From Blautia sp. MSJ-9 (GTDB taxonomy: Bacteria > Bacillota > Clostridia > Lachnospirales > Lachnospiraceae), in NCBI RefSeq assembly GCF_018919065.1, contig NZ_JAHLQG010000054.1, positions 1-64,000 on the forward strand: 64,000 bases of DNA, written 5' to 3'. The notes beneath the pieces are model-generated. The model saw only the letters and a list, made by a program, of their open reading frames with translations. It ran no database searches and was not told the origin of the DNA. Below, piece after piece: positions 7,638-16,166 of the stretch. Each line of letters starts with the position of its first letter. Position 1 is the first letter of the stretch. Made by a program: the position numbers and the translations under genes.

Positions 7638-8972
7638 ATGGAGAAAGAAGAAAAGCGTGCAGTTCAGGAGAATGGCACGGAGGAACGAAGCACGGAAGAG
7701 AAAAGTCCGCTGAAAGGGAAATTGCAATATTATAGCGGAGAGATTCAGCGGGATGTGACGAATCTTGTGAAGTGGCTGATGCTGGCGGTGCTTGTGGGAG
7801 GTATTGTGGGAGCAGCGAGTACGCTGTTTTCTTTTGCACTGAAAGGTGTGACGAATTACAGGAAAGAGAATGGATGGATGTTTTATCTGTTGCCTGTAAT
7901 GGGTCTGATCATTGTGTTTCTGTATGAGAAATTTGGCAAGGAAGATGGAGGTACGAATCAGGTGCTTTCTACGGTGAGATCGCAGGATGATGTACCGATT
8001 CTGTCTGCACCGCTGATCTTTATTTCTACGGCGCTGACACATCTGGCAGGCGGTTCTGCAGGACGTGAGGGTGCGGCGATTCAGCTTGGCGGAAGTATTG
8101 CGAATCAGCTTGGACGGTGGATCCATCTGGATGAGGAGGACCGCCATGTGATCGTTATGTGTGGTATGAGTGCGGCATTCTCTGCGCTGTTTGGAACTCC
8201 GATGGCAGCGGCTGTGTTTGCATTGGAAGTTGTGAGCGTTGGTGTTATGTATTATACGGCGCTGATGCCGTGTATGATCGCATCATTGATCGCATCTGGA
8301 TTTGCGGCTGGTATGGGAGTTACGCCGGAGGCTTTTCATGTGGTGGATATTCCGGAACTGACCATTGAAACGGGACTGAAGATGGGAGTTGTTGCTGTTG
8401 GATGTGCTGTGATCAGTATTGTGTTCTGCATGGTGCTGAATGGAGTGGCAGGAGCGTATGGAAGATATTTTAAGAATCCGTATGTTCGTGTGGTTGTGGG
8501 AGCATGTCTGGTGATTGGAATTACGCTGCTGTTGGGAACTACAGATTATATGGGGGCCGGTGCGGAACTGATTGAGAAAGCAGTAGAAACAGGACAGGCA
8601 AGACCACTGGATTTCTTTTGGAAACTGGTGCTGACAGCATTGACCATGCGCGCCGGATTCCGCGGCGGTGAGATTGTGCCATCGTTTTGTATTGGTGCGA
8701 CATTTGGATGTGTGATGGGAAACTGGCTTGGACTTTCCCCGTCTATCTGTGCAGCATGCGGAATGGCAGCTGTATTCTGTGGCGTGACAAATTGCCCGAT
8801 TACATCAATTCTCATTGCATTTGAGATGTTTGGATTTAAGGGAGTTTCCTTTTATCTGATCGCAGTTTCTATCAGTTATGCGGCTTCCGGATATTATGGA
8901 CTGTATAAGGACCAGACGATTGTTTATTCTAAGTATAAGGCTAGATATGTGAATAAGCATACGAGATTTTAA
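7638..8972 (+). CDS. ClC-family anion channel/antiporter
   Basis: 444 aa with a hydrophilic ~35-residue N-terminus and 10-12 membrane segments. Family signatures are GGSAGREGAAIQ, which contains the gating Glu, and RGGEIVPSFCIGATFG, the second anion-binding region. The Glu suggests a proton-coupled transporter rather than a pure channel, but this is an inference. Some small bacterial ClCs export fluoride; I see no fluoride riboswitch in the 217-nt upstream space, so the anion is open. It starts after GGGGGA and ends in a terminator at 8985. Confidence 0.88.
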   Translation: MEKEEKRAVQENGTEERSTEEKSPLKGKLQYYSGEIQRDVTNLVKWLMLAVLVGGIVGAASTLFSFALKGVTNYRKENGWMFYLLPVMGLIIVFLYEKFGKEDGGTNQVLSTVRSQDDVPILSAPLIFISTALTHLAGGSAGREGAAIQLGGSIANQLGRWIHLDEEDRHVIVMCGMSAAFSALFGTPMAAAVFALEVVSVGVMYYTALMPCMIASLIASGFAAGMGVTPEAFHVVDIPELTIETGLKMGVVAVGCAVISIVFCMVLNGVAGAYGRYFKNPYVRVVVGACLVIGITLLLGTTDYMGAGAELIEKAVETGQARPLDFFWKLVLTALTMRAGFRGGEIVPSFCIGATFGCVMGNWLGLSPSICAACGMAAVFCGVTNCPITSILIAFEMFGFKGVSFYLIAVSISYAASGYYGLYKDQTIVYSKYKARYVNKHTRF

Positions 8973-8984
8973 GCTGAACAGACG

Positions 8985-9026
8985 CAGGGTATTTATTGCA
9001 TTTGTCAATAAATGCCCTGTTTTTAT
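8985..9026 (+). terminator. Terminator after ClC gene
   Basis: CAGGG.ATTTATTG (8985-8998) pairs with CAATAAAT.CCCTG (9006-9019) and is followed by a T-run. Confidence 0.85.
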
Positions 9027-9129
9027 TGTGTTTTTGAATTTTTGATTATCACCCGAAAAGGGTATAATGGAAGTTACAGTAAACAGAATCTGTAAGAAAA
9101 ATGTCAGGATAAAGGGGAGGTGAGAAAAG

Positions 9130-9864
9130 TTGTATTATGTTGGAATTGATATTGGGTCAACTGCATCGAAGACAGTTGTGACTGGTGATAAGGAAATGAA
9201 GTTTGTGCTGCCTACGGGATGGAGCAGTAATGAGGGACATCGCGCACTGAAAGATTTCTATGAATTAATGAAACTTGATCCGGCACCGATGAAGGGTGAG
9301 AATCTCTATAATGTATTATATGGAACTACTTTCAAATTCGATCGTTCTAAAGTTCCAGCAGAGATTGATGCGTTGACAGCAAAGGTGAAAGAAGAATATG
9401 CAGCAGGCAAAAATGAGGGCAGGAAACATCGTATTCTGATCACTGGATGTCCAATGGGTGGCGCTACTATGAAAGTAGTGAAGGCGATTGAAGAAAACGG
9501 CGGTGTGGTAGTTGCTTTTGAAAACTGTTCCGGTGCGAAGAGTGTGGACAGACTGATCGATGAGAGTGATCCGGATATCTATGAGGCAATTGCAAGACGT
9601 TATCTGAGCATTGGATGTTCTGTTATGACTCCGAATCCGAATCGCTTTGAACTGCTGAATGAGCTGATAGATGAGTATCAGGTGGAAGCTGTTGTGGAGA
9701 TGACTTTGCAGGCCTGTCATACTTATAATGTGGAGGCAGGTAAAATTGGAAGATTTGTAAGAGAAGAGAAACATATTCCGTATCTGCACGTAGAAACAGA
9801 TTATTCTCAGTCTGATGTGGGACAGCTTAATACACGAATTGCTGCGTTGATTGAGATGTTGTAA
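9130..9864 (+). CDS. Chimeric HgdC/HgdB-like protein (2-hydroxyacyl-CoA dehydratase remnant)
   Basis: 244 aa. Residues 1-~33 (YVGIDIGSTASKTVV ... LPTGWSS) are the ATP-binding start of an HgdC/BadF-type activator ATPase. From ~36 on (NEGHRALKDFYELMKLDP ... ILITGCPM ... FENCSGAKSVDRLID ... LQACHTYNVE) it reads as the C-terminal two-thirds of an HgdB/HgdA-type dehydratase subunit. The activator's remaining ~220 residues, including its [4Fe-4S] cysteines and second phosphate loop, and the dehydratase N-terminus are missing. The simplest explanation is an in-frame deletion that fused two neighbouring genes. The frame is open and has a GGGGAGGTGA ribosome site (start TTG, 9130), so a protein may still be made. 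Normal activator function is not possible. Confidence 0.65.
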   Translation: MYYVGIDIGSTASKTVVTGDKEMKFVLPTGWSSNEGHRALKDFYELMKLDPAPMKGENLYNVLYGTTFKFDRSKVPAEIDALTAKVKEEYAAGKNEGRKHRILITGCPMGGATMKVVKAIEENGGVVVAFENCSGAKSVDRLIDESDPDIYEAIARRYLSIGCSVMTPNPNRFELLNELIDEYQVEAVVEMTLQACHTYNVEAGKIGRFVREEKHIPYLHVETDYSQSDVGQLNTRIAALIEML

Positions 9865-10080
9865 GTTGGTTATGAACAAATGATTAAAAAGCATGTGAAC
9901 AATCTTTGGATTTAGAAAGAGTTTGCATGCTTTTTTCATTGCAGGAAAAGGGAATAGATGTTAAAGTAAATAATACGGCACAGGGCTGGGGAATAATAAA
10001 AGTTATTCCGGAAATGTTTTATTATGGAATTATCAGGGATAAAAATGTATCGAAATATGTAAAGAGAGGAAGGATTTTAC

Positions 10081-11481
10081 TTGGGAAAAAATAACCAAAG
10101 TACGCAGGAGATAAACTCGCAGGCGCAGAATCCACTTGGCACAGCGCCAGTGGGCAGTCTGATCGCGAAATTTGCGATTCCTGCGATTATCAGTATGATG
10201 GTCAGTGCAATGTACAATATTGTGGACCAGATTTTTATTGGACAGGGCGTGGGTATGCTGGGAAATGCGGCTACAAATGTAGCATTTCCGGTTACGACGA
10301 TTGCTACTTCACTGGCGCTGTTGCTGGGAATTGGCGGAGCTTCGAATTATAATCTGGAAATGGGAGCCGGTCAGGAGAAGAAAGCGAGCGGAATCGCAGG
10401 AACAGCTTTATCATCATTGGTGATCAGCGGTGTGATCCTTGCTGTAATTGTTCTGGTGTTTCTGAAGCCACTTCTGACATTGTTTGGCGCAACAACGGAT
10501 GTAATGCCGTATGCGGTTGATTATACGGGAATCACGGCAGTAGGGCTTCCGTTTTATATTTTATCTGTGGGTGGAAATCATCTTGTCAGAGCAGACAGAA
10601 GTCCTACGTATTCTATGACCTGCATTATGGTCGGCGCGATCATTAATACGATTCTTGATCCACTGTTTATTTTCGGATGCGGATGGGGAATTAAAGGTGC
10701 TGCATGGGCGACTGTGATCGGGCAGGTTGTTTCCGGACTTCTGGTTGCTTTGTATTTTGCAAAATTCCGGAAAATGTATCTGTCAGGTGCAATGTTGAAG
10801 CCGAAAATGTCATATCTCAGCGCGATTATTTCATTGGGACTTGCATCCTGCATTAATCAGATCGCAATGGCTGTTGTGCAGATTGTGTTGAATAATATCC
10901 TGCGTTATTATGGCGGAAATTCTGTTTATGGAAGTGATATTCCGATTGCGTGTGTGGGTGTTATTTCCAAGGTTAATATGGTGTTTATGGCAATCTGCAT
11001 TGGTATCTCTCAGGGCAGTCAGCCAATCTTGGGGTTCAATTATGGGGCACAGAAATACGACAGAGTTCGACAGACATATCGATATTCGGTGACTGCATGT
11101 ACAGTAATTGCTACTGTATTCTTTGCATGCTTCCAGCTGTTCCCACACCAGATCGTGAGCATATTTGGAACAGGAAGTGATCTGTATTTCCAGTTTGCGG
11201 AACGTTATCTGAAGATCTTTATGTTTATGACATTTGCTAATGGAATTCAGCCGATGTCTTCCGGATTCTTTACTTCTATCGGAATGGCAAAGCTTGGTAT
11301 CGTCATGTCTCTGACACGACAGGTAATCTTCCTGCTTCCGTTGATCATTATCTTCCCGTTATTTATGGGAATTGACGGTGTCATGTATGCAGGGCCAATT
11401 GCAGATGCAGCGGCATTTGTGCTGGCAATTGTGTTTGCGAGAAGAGAGCTGGCGAAGATGCGCAAGATAAAAGTCGCATAA
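10081..11481 (+). CDS. MATE-family multidrug/organic cation efflux protein
   Basis: 466 aa with about 12 membrane segments. It shows the MATE pattern of two six-helix halves (PVGSLIAKFAIPAIISMMVSAMYNIVDQIFIG at the start, ISQGSQPILGFNYGA in the second half). It is a Na+- or H+-coupled exporter in the cytoplasmic membrane; the substrate is unknown. The start is TTG 10081 after AGAGGAAGG. The ~215 nt before it hold a weak hairpin (AAAAGCATG ... GCATGCTTTTTT, ~9887-9940) that probably ends the upstream gene. It stands alone and ends before the hairpin at 11511. Confidence 0.9.
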   Translation: MGKNNQSTQEINSQAQNPLGTAPVGSLIAKFAIPAIISMMVSAMYNIVDQIFIGQGVGMLGNAATNVAFPVTTIATSLALLLGIGGASNYNLEMGAGQEKKASGIAGTALSSLVISGVILAVIVLVFLKPLLTLFGATTDVMPYAVDYTGITAVGLPFYILSVGGNHLVRADRSPTYSMTCIMVGAIINTILDPLFIFGCGWGIKGAAWATVIGQVVSGLLVALYFAKFRKMYLSGAMLKPKMSYLSAIISLGLASCINQIAMAVVQIVLNNILRYYGGNSVYGSDIPIACVGVISKVNMVFMAICIGISQGSQPILGFNYGAQKYDRVRQTYRYSVTACTVIATVFFACFQLFPHQIVSIFGTGSDLYFQFAERYLKIFMFMTFANGIQPMSSGFFTSIGMAKLGIVMSLTRQVIFLLPLIIIFPLFMGIDGVMYAGPIADAAAFVLAIVFARRELAKMRKIKVA

Positions 11482-11510
11482 AAATAAAATATATGAGACG
11501 AGAGTATGTA

Positions 11511-11560
11511 AAATTCCTCCACTGGTCTACAGAAATGTAGTTGGTGGGGGAATTTGTTAT
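11511..11560 (+). terminator. Terminator after MATE gene
   Basis: AAATTCC.CCACT..TCTACA pairs with TGTAG.TGGTGG.GGAATTT across a GAAA loop, followed by a weak T-rich tail. The rest of the 11482-11830 space (~350 nt) is AT-rich, and I see no other structure in it. Confidence 0.7.
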
Positions 11561-11837
11561 ATTGTTTGCTCCGTGTCTTGTAGAGCTTTTCTGTTTCTGT
11601 TTACTGATGATATCTCACAAAACGTATTGCAAAGAATGAAATGAATAGCAATGCTTTCTTAATTATCCTGCTAAAAGTATTGGTGATATGATTGTCACGT
11701 TTTTTTATTTGTGGTAAAATTTTTACAGGCAAAAAAAGTGATGGAATTCATGAGATGGAATATGAGGAAAAAGAATTTTTGAGATTATAGCTTGAGAAAA
11801 AGATCAAGTTGTTGATATGTGATGTGGAGGGATGGAT

Positions 11838-12749
11838 GTGAAGAAAAAAGATTCTGATTTATATCAGAGTGGCAGTGTAAATTTTAATGATAAACAAAGT
11901 GGCCAGTTTATTTACAGTGACTTTTTTCAGTCGTTACCTTATCCAGAGGAGTATCCGGCGTTTATTCAGATTCATACGGAATATCCGATTCAGTCAGTTC
12001 CGCTGCACTGGCATTTGGGACCGGAAGTTTTATATAGCAGAAACCAGAAGCTGTCTGTGGTGGTAGAAGGAGAACGATTTACAGTTTCTCCGGGTGAATG
12101 TCTTCTGATTAGTAGTGGTTCACTGCATTCCATAGAACCGGAAATTAACGAGAAAGGACAGGATGTGCTGTCAATTGGTTTTAATGGAGCATATCTGGGG
12201 AAAATGTATCCGGCGATGAGACGCAGTCATATTTGCTATCTGGAGGGAACACCTGAAAGCAGGATAAAATTGAATGAGCTATGTGAAGAAATTCATCAGA
12301 TTGTGGAGCAGGATGCGATAGATTATCTGAAGTTGAACTATCTTTTATTTGGAATGTTAATCCTTATGTATACGGAGTTTGTCAGAAGGAGTTCTGATAA
12401 AGAGGAAGTAAAAGATAAAAGTCAGGAGAAGGTTAGAGATATTTTATTATACGTTAAGCAGCATTTCAGAGAAGAAATAACAACGCAGAGTGTTGCCTCA
12501 GAATTTGGATATAGCCGGGAACATTTCAGCCGTCTGTTTAAAAGATTTGCAGATATCAGTTTTAAACAGTATCTGAGTGAGTATCGTCTGTTTCAGGCAG
12601 CAAATGATTTGTATACGACAGATAAAAAAATGGCAGAAGTAGCCCTGGACAACGGTTTTCCAGATGAAAAGGGGTTCTATAGTTCATTTAAAAAGAAATA
12701 TGGGTTGACACCATTGGAATATAAAAAGCAAAAATATTCAAATGCTTAA
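11838..12749 (+). CDS. AraC-family transcriptional regulator (cupin sensor)
   Basis: ~303 aa. The N-terminal ~150 residues are a cupin-type ligand domain (VPLHWHLGPEVLY, a VSPGECLLISSGSLHS turn). Residues ~205-300 hold the two AraC helix-turn-helix units (TTQSVASEFGYSREHFSRLFKRF and MAEVALDNGFPDEKGFYSSFKKKYGLTP). GTG 11838 fits the TGGAGGG site (11825-11831); an ATG at 11832 is too close to it. It probably activates the MFS carrier and esterase genes that follow on the same strand. Confidence 0.88.
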   Translation: MKKKDSDLYQSGSVNFNDKQSGQFIYSDFFQSLPYPEEYPAFIQIHTEYPIQSVPLHWHLGPEVLYSRNQKLSVVVEGERFTVSPGECLLISSGSLHSIEPEINEKGQDVLSIGFNGAYLGKMYPAMRRSHICYLEGTPESRIKLNELCEEIHQIVEQDAIDYLKLNYLLFGMLILMYTEFVRRSSDKEEVKDKSQEKVRDILLYVKQHFREEITTQSVASEFGYSREHFSRLFKRFADISFKQYLSEYRLFQAANDLYTTDKKMAEVALDNGFPDEKGFYSSFKKKYGLTPLEYKKQKYSNA

Positions 12750-12801
12750 GTAACGAATGTTTGATCGTTTACTGGCGGTGGCAGTTAAGATAAGAAACTA
12801 T

Positions 12802-12858
12802 AAACAGGTAATATTGCATGACTATAGGGAAAATATAGCCATAATATTATCTGTTTTT
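12802..12858 (+). terminator. Terminator after AraC gene
   Basis: AAACAGGTAATATT (12802-12815) pairs with AATATTATCTGTTT (12843-12856), with an inner ACTATA/TATAGC stem, and ends in Ts. It separates the regulator from the MFS gene, so the MFS gene has its own promoter. Confidence 0.75.
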
Positions 12859-12982
12859 GTATTTTAGTGGAATATAAAGTAAGGTTTGTCACATTTTGGA
12901 AGAAAAAGAGCACAAATACACTGATATACCATTCTCTTAAAATATACACTATATACATATTCAAAAGGAGGAAGGTATTAAA

Positions 12983-14194
12983 ATGGAAGAAACAAAGAAA
13001 CTTTCAGCAGGAAAACTGAAATTGTTCCAGATTGCTGTGCTGTCTATTTCACTTCTGACAGCCAGTGTTTCGGTAGGGGGATGTCTTCTGGGAGATTTGG
13101 CAAAGGAATTTCCAAATGCACCAGTGTGGTATCTGCAGATGTTTGTAACGTTTCCAGTTATTGGTGGAATCATTGCAAATATTATTGGCGGTGCAATGGC
13201 ATCGAAAGTAGGAAAGAAAAATTTAAGTCTGATTGGAATTGCATTGTGCCTGATCGGTGGATTTTTTCCAATGTTTGCGCCTACACTGGGGTTGAAAATT
13301 GCAATCCGTGTGATCGCAAGCCTTGGGGTTGGACTGATCCAGCCACTGACAGCATCTATTGTTGTAGACTGTTTTGAGGAAAAAACAGCAAATACCCTGA
13401 TGGGATTGCAGTCTTCCTGTGTAGGACTTGGAGCAAGTATTTTTTCATATACGATGGCAGCGATTATGGTGTATGACTGGCATTTTGCATATTGTGCTTA
13501 TCTTTATGCAGCTGCGATTTTTGTACTTGTACTGTTTGGTATTCCGGCATTTGTGAATGATATTGGGCGTGAGGAAAAAGGGGATGCCAGTCTACAGAAA
13601 ACAAAGGTAAAAACAAAATTACCAAAAGCAGCATATGTTGGTTTTGTGCTTCAGTTACTTTACTGTCTTGGATATTGTGCAATTGATAATTGTCTTTCTT
13701 TGGCAGCAACAGAGACAGGAGTAATTTCTACTGTATCAGCAACTGCAATTGCAAGCTGGGGTGGAATCGCATCTCTGATCGGCGGTCTGTTCTTTGGAAT
13801 GGTAAAAAACAAAATTGGAATGAAAGTCGGACCTGTTTCTCTGGTATTAAATATTATTGGATTTGTAATCGTAGGATTTACAAGTACAACTGCATTATGG
13901 TACGTTGGTGTTACCATATTAAAAGTTGGATTCTGCTGGTGGATGCCATACATAAATTTCCTTGTAACAGAGGATACAGACGAAAGCAATTCTGCAATGG
14001 CTGCGTCACTTGGATTTGCAGGGAATTCACTTGGATCTTTTGCATTTGGATATGTTCTGGCAGGAATGGGTATGCTGACAGGAGGAATCAGTTCTCATCA
14101 GGCATTCATATATGGAGCCATCCTGATCGCTCTTACTTTTGTTGTGCTGGCTGGATTTAATTTTACAAATAAGAAAAAAGCAGTAAACTGTTGA
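12983..14194 (+). CDS. MFS transporter
   Basis: 403 aa, about 12 membrane segments in two halves. The first half shows a cytoplasmic loop 'GGAMASKVGKKN' of the MFS motif-A type. An AAAGGAGG site precedes ATG 12983. It lies between a cupin-AraC regulator and a soluble esterase, which suggests uptake of an esterified small molecule such as a plant aryl ester or an acylated sugar (inference). Confidence 0.88.
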   Translation: MEETKKLSAGKLKLFQIAVLSISLLTASVSVGGCLLGDLAKEFPNAPVWYLQMFVTFPVIGGIIANIIGGAMASKVGKKNLSLIGIALCLIGGFFPMFAPTLGLKIAIRVIASLGVGLIQPLTASIVVDCFEEKTANTLMGLQSSCVGLGASIFSYTMAAIMVYDWHFAYCAYLYAAAIFVLVLFGIPAFVNDIGREEKGDASLQKTKVKTKLPKAAYVGFVLQLLYCLGYCAIDNCLSLAATETGVISTVSATAIASWGGIASLIGGLFFGMVKNKIGMKVGPVSLVLNIIGFVIVGFTSTTALWYVGVTILKVGFCWWMPYINFLVTEDTDESNSAMAASLGFAGNSLGSFAFGYVLAGMGMLTGGISSHQAFIYGAILIALTFVVLAGFNFTNKKKAVNC

Positions 14195-14206
14195 TATGTA
14201 AAGTAT

Positions 14207-14396
14207 GGTTACTGTTCACTCCGTGTCCAGCAACACGCTTCGCGATGCACAGAATTTATGCTAATCGCATAAATTCGCGCGGTATGTCTCGGGTTTTCTG
14301 TTGCCATGCATCCGTAGGGAGCTGCCAGTGGCAGGTCCTGTAGGTGACCTTCGCTCACAAAAAACACCTCGCGGGATATTGCCAGTGAACAGTAAC
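14207..14396. mobile_element. MITE-like element with 13-bp inverted ends and 7-bp target duplication
   Basis: The 190-bp block has perfect inverted ends, GTTACTGTTCACT (14208-14220) and AGTGAACAGTAAC (14384-14396). It is flanked by the direct repeat AAAGTAT (14200-14206 and 14397-14403). Inside are a perfect 10-bp hairpin (14252-14261/14267-14276) and a CTGCCAgTGGCAG dyad, and no gene. This is the structure of a non-autonomous miniature transposon inserted between the MFS and esterase genes. Its base composition (CG-rich clusters) differs from the surroundings. Confidence 0.75.
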
Positions 14397-14461
14397 AAAG
14401 TATAATTAGATATATGGACAGATCCGAGATTGTCTGTATGTCTATATGAAAAGAGGTTAAA

Positions 14462-15469
14462 ATGATGTTTGAGTATAAAAAAATTATGAATGAAAGAGAA
14501 CTGCAGGCACCAATTCCGACACCGGATCCGGCGAAGTTTCCTCATTCTGATGAAGTGCCGGAAGGCTGCAAGGTGATTGATGGATTAAAGGATGACTGGG
14601 GATATTATGTAGATATTCATACAGATGTTGTATATGCGGAACGTTCCAGAGGATTTGCATATACAGGGCAAGAAAAGATGTCTCTGAAAATGATCATCCT
14701 GGAGCCAAGAGTGCATTTTGGCGCTTCTGAGGAAGAACAGAAAGTAGAAAGAAAATGGCCATGTGTTGCCTATATTCAGGGATCTGCTTTCCACGAGCAG
14801 TGGATGTGGAACAATATTTCAAGACATATCCGTCTTGCGGAAAAAGGATATGTAGTGGCGATCATCCAGTATCGTCCGTCAGAAGTAGCTCCTTTTCCAG
14901 CGCAGATGCAGGATGCAAAGACAGCAATCCGTTTCCTGAAAAAGAATGCTGAGGAATATCATATAGATGTAGAGCATATGGCTGTTGCCGGGGATTCTTC
15001 TGGTGGACATACTGCATTAATGGCAGGTTTTACCGGAGATTCTACACCGGATACAGATTTATATAATGAGTATTCTGCAAAAGTTAACTGCATTGTTGAC
15101 TGTTATGGACCGACAGTGTTTTCACTGATGAATTATTATGAGAGTTCTCAGAACCATTATCATCCGGACAGTCCGGAAGGATATGAGATCGGACATAAAA
15201 ATGTGCTGGAAAATCTGGAACTGGCAGCAGAAACAATTCCTATGAATTATCTGTCAGAAGATAAAACAACGCCACCAACATTGATTATTCACGGAAGCAG
15301 AGATATGCTGGTACCGTTTAATCAGAGCTGTCAGCTTTATAATTATATGAAAAAGATGGGAAAAGATGTGACATTTTATAAATTAAATGACGCAAATCAT
15401 GGCTGCCTGGGATTTGATAATGACACAGTTCTGGGAATTGTGCTGGAGTTTTTGAAAGAAAATATTTAA
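14462..15469 (+). CDS. Alpha/beta-hydrolase (carboxylesterase, BD-FAE/HSL-like)
   Basis: 335 aa with no signal peptide. Features are an oxyanion region (YIQGSAFHEQW), the nucleophile elbow GDSSGG, the acidic residue in HGSRDMLVP and the catalytic His in DANHGC. This fits cytoplasmic hydrolysis of ester bonds, including acyl groups on sugars. The ATG at 14462 is preceded by AAGAGG. The gene follows the MFS carrier but a MITE now separates them, so co-transcription may be disturbed. Confidence 0.83.
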   Translation: MMFEYKKIMNERELQAPIPTPDPAKFPHSDEVPEGCKVIDGLKDDWGYYVDIHTDVVYAERSRGFAYTGQEKMSLKMIILEPRVHFGASEEEQKVERKWPCVAYIQGSAFHEQWMWNNISRHIRLAEKGYVVAIIQYRPSEVAPFPAQMQDAKTAIRFLKKNAEEYHIDVEHMAVAGDSSGGHTALMAGFTGDSTPDTDLYNEYSAKVNCIVDCYGPTVFSLMNYYESSQNHYHPDSPEGYEIGHKNVLENLELAAETIPMNYLSEDKTTPPTLIIHGSRDMLVPFNQSCQLYNYMKKMGKDVTFYKLNDANHGCLGFDNDTVLGIVLEFLKENI

Positions 15470-15478
15470 TTTGATAAG

Positions 15479-15494
15479 GTGAATACGTTTTCAC
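15479..15494. promoter_or_regulatory. cre/LacI-type palindrome
   Basis: The 16-bp near-perfect dyad GTGAATACGTTTTCAC has an ACGT centre. It matches the catabolite-control (cre) form with one mismatch. It lies after the esterase stop codon and upstream of a degraded LacI gene. Confidence 0.4.
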
Positions 15495-15509
15495 AAAACA
15501 GGGAAAAAA

Positions 15510-15556
15510 GCAAAGAAGAGTTCGCATTTACAGTGTATGTGGGCTCTTTTTTGCAT
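15510..15556 (+). terminator. Terminator after esterase gene
   Basis: GCAAAGAAGAG pairs with CTCTTTTTTGC across a 20-nt inner arm/loop that itself pairs partly (CGCAT/ATGTG). Confidence 0.7.
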
Positions 15557-15582
15557 TGTTTTTAACTATAAGGGGATATGCT

Positions 15583-15594
15583 GCAAACGTTTTC
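15583..15594. promoter_or_regulatory. LacI-type operator before the lacI remnant
   Basis: GCAAACGTTTTC shares the AAACGTTT core with the operators of the 35-55 kb cluster. It lies ~95 nt upstream of the LacI pseudogene, where an autoregulatory site is expected. Confidence 0.5.
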
Positions 15595-15687
15595 AGATAT
15601 CTTTCTTTTATTTATATAAAAACTGTGTGTATAATAGTTTATTAACGAGAGACGATCAAAATTTACAGAAAAGCAGGGGGAAGAAAG

Positions 15688-16004
15688 ATGTCGATTAAGG
15701 AAATTGCAAAACAGGAACACCATCTGGATCTGGATCCGGATTTTGTCATTGAGACAAATCAGACGGAGGCGCAGGGTTATGAGGCGATGGAAAAGCTGCT
15801 TGCTCTGCCGGATTATCCTACGGGAATTTACTGTACCAATGACATAAAGCAGTAGCCAGAATGGAACTGGAGTGTAAGCTGGTGGTGCGAAGCAGTTGTA
15901 TGCCTGCGCAGGAGAGTGTGCAGGAAAAGTCTTTTGCGAAGAGAGCAGAGGAAGAACGGAAAGCACATCCGCATTTCAGACATCTGGATCAGCTTCTGAA
16001 ATAA
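15688..16004 (+). pseudogene. LacI-family regulator, internally deleted remnant
   Basis: Three pieces of one LacI-type protein remain. Codons from ATG 15688 (after GGGGGAAG) encode MSIKEIAK, the start of the DNA-binding helix. They jump directly into effector-domain sequence (EAQGYEAMEKLLALPDYPTGIYCTND) and stop at 15853-15855. In another frame, from ~15849, the characteristic C-terminus AVARMELECKLVVRSSC continues to a stop at 16004. At least two deletions and one frame change have destroyed the gene. No DNA-binding protein can result. Confidence 0.75.
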
Positions 16005-16166
16005 ACAAAAAATCATCTGTACCGAATCATCTGTCCGTGTTATGATTAACAGGTAAATGACAGACTGCATATATTATAAAAACTCCATAGAATAATGGAA
16101 CTGATCCAGAAAAAACATATGGATCATATATGCAGAATGTCAGGACAGAAAGGCAGGTTAAATCTG

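Noticed and set aside
9906-10094. Possible 62-aa gene before the MATE gene
   Set aside because: It spans a hairpin with a T-run, has no ribosome site and overlaps the MATE start; no family pattern.
15861-16004. Separate 47-aa gene
   Set aside because: Its frame continues upstream into LacI C-terminal sequence (AVARMELECKLVVRSSC), so it is part of the LacI pseudogene.
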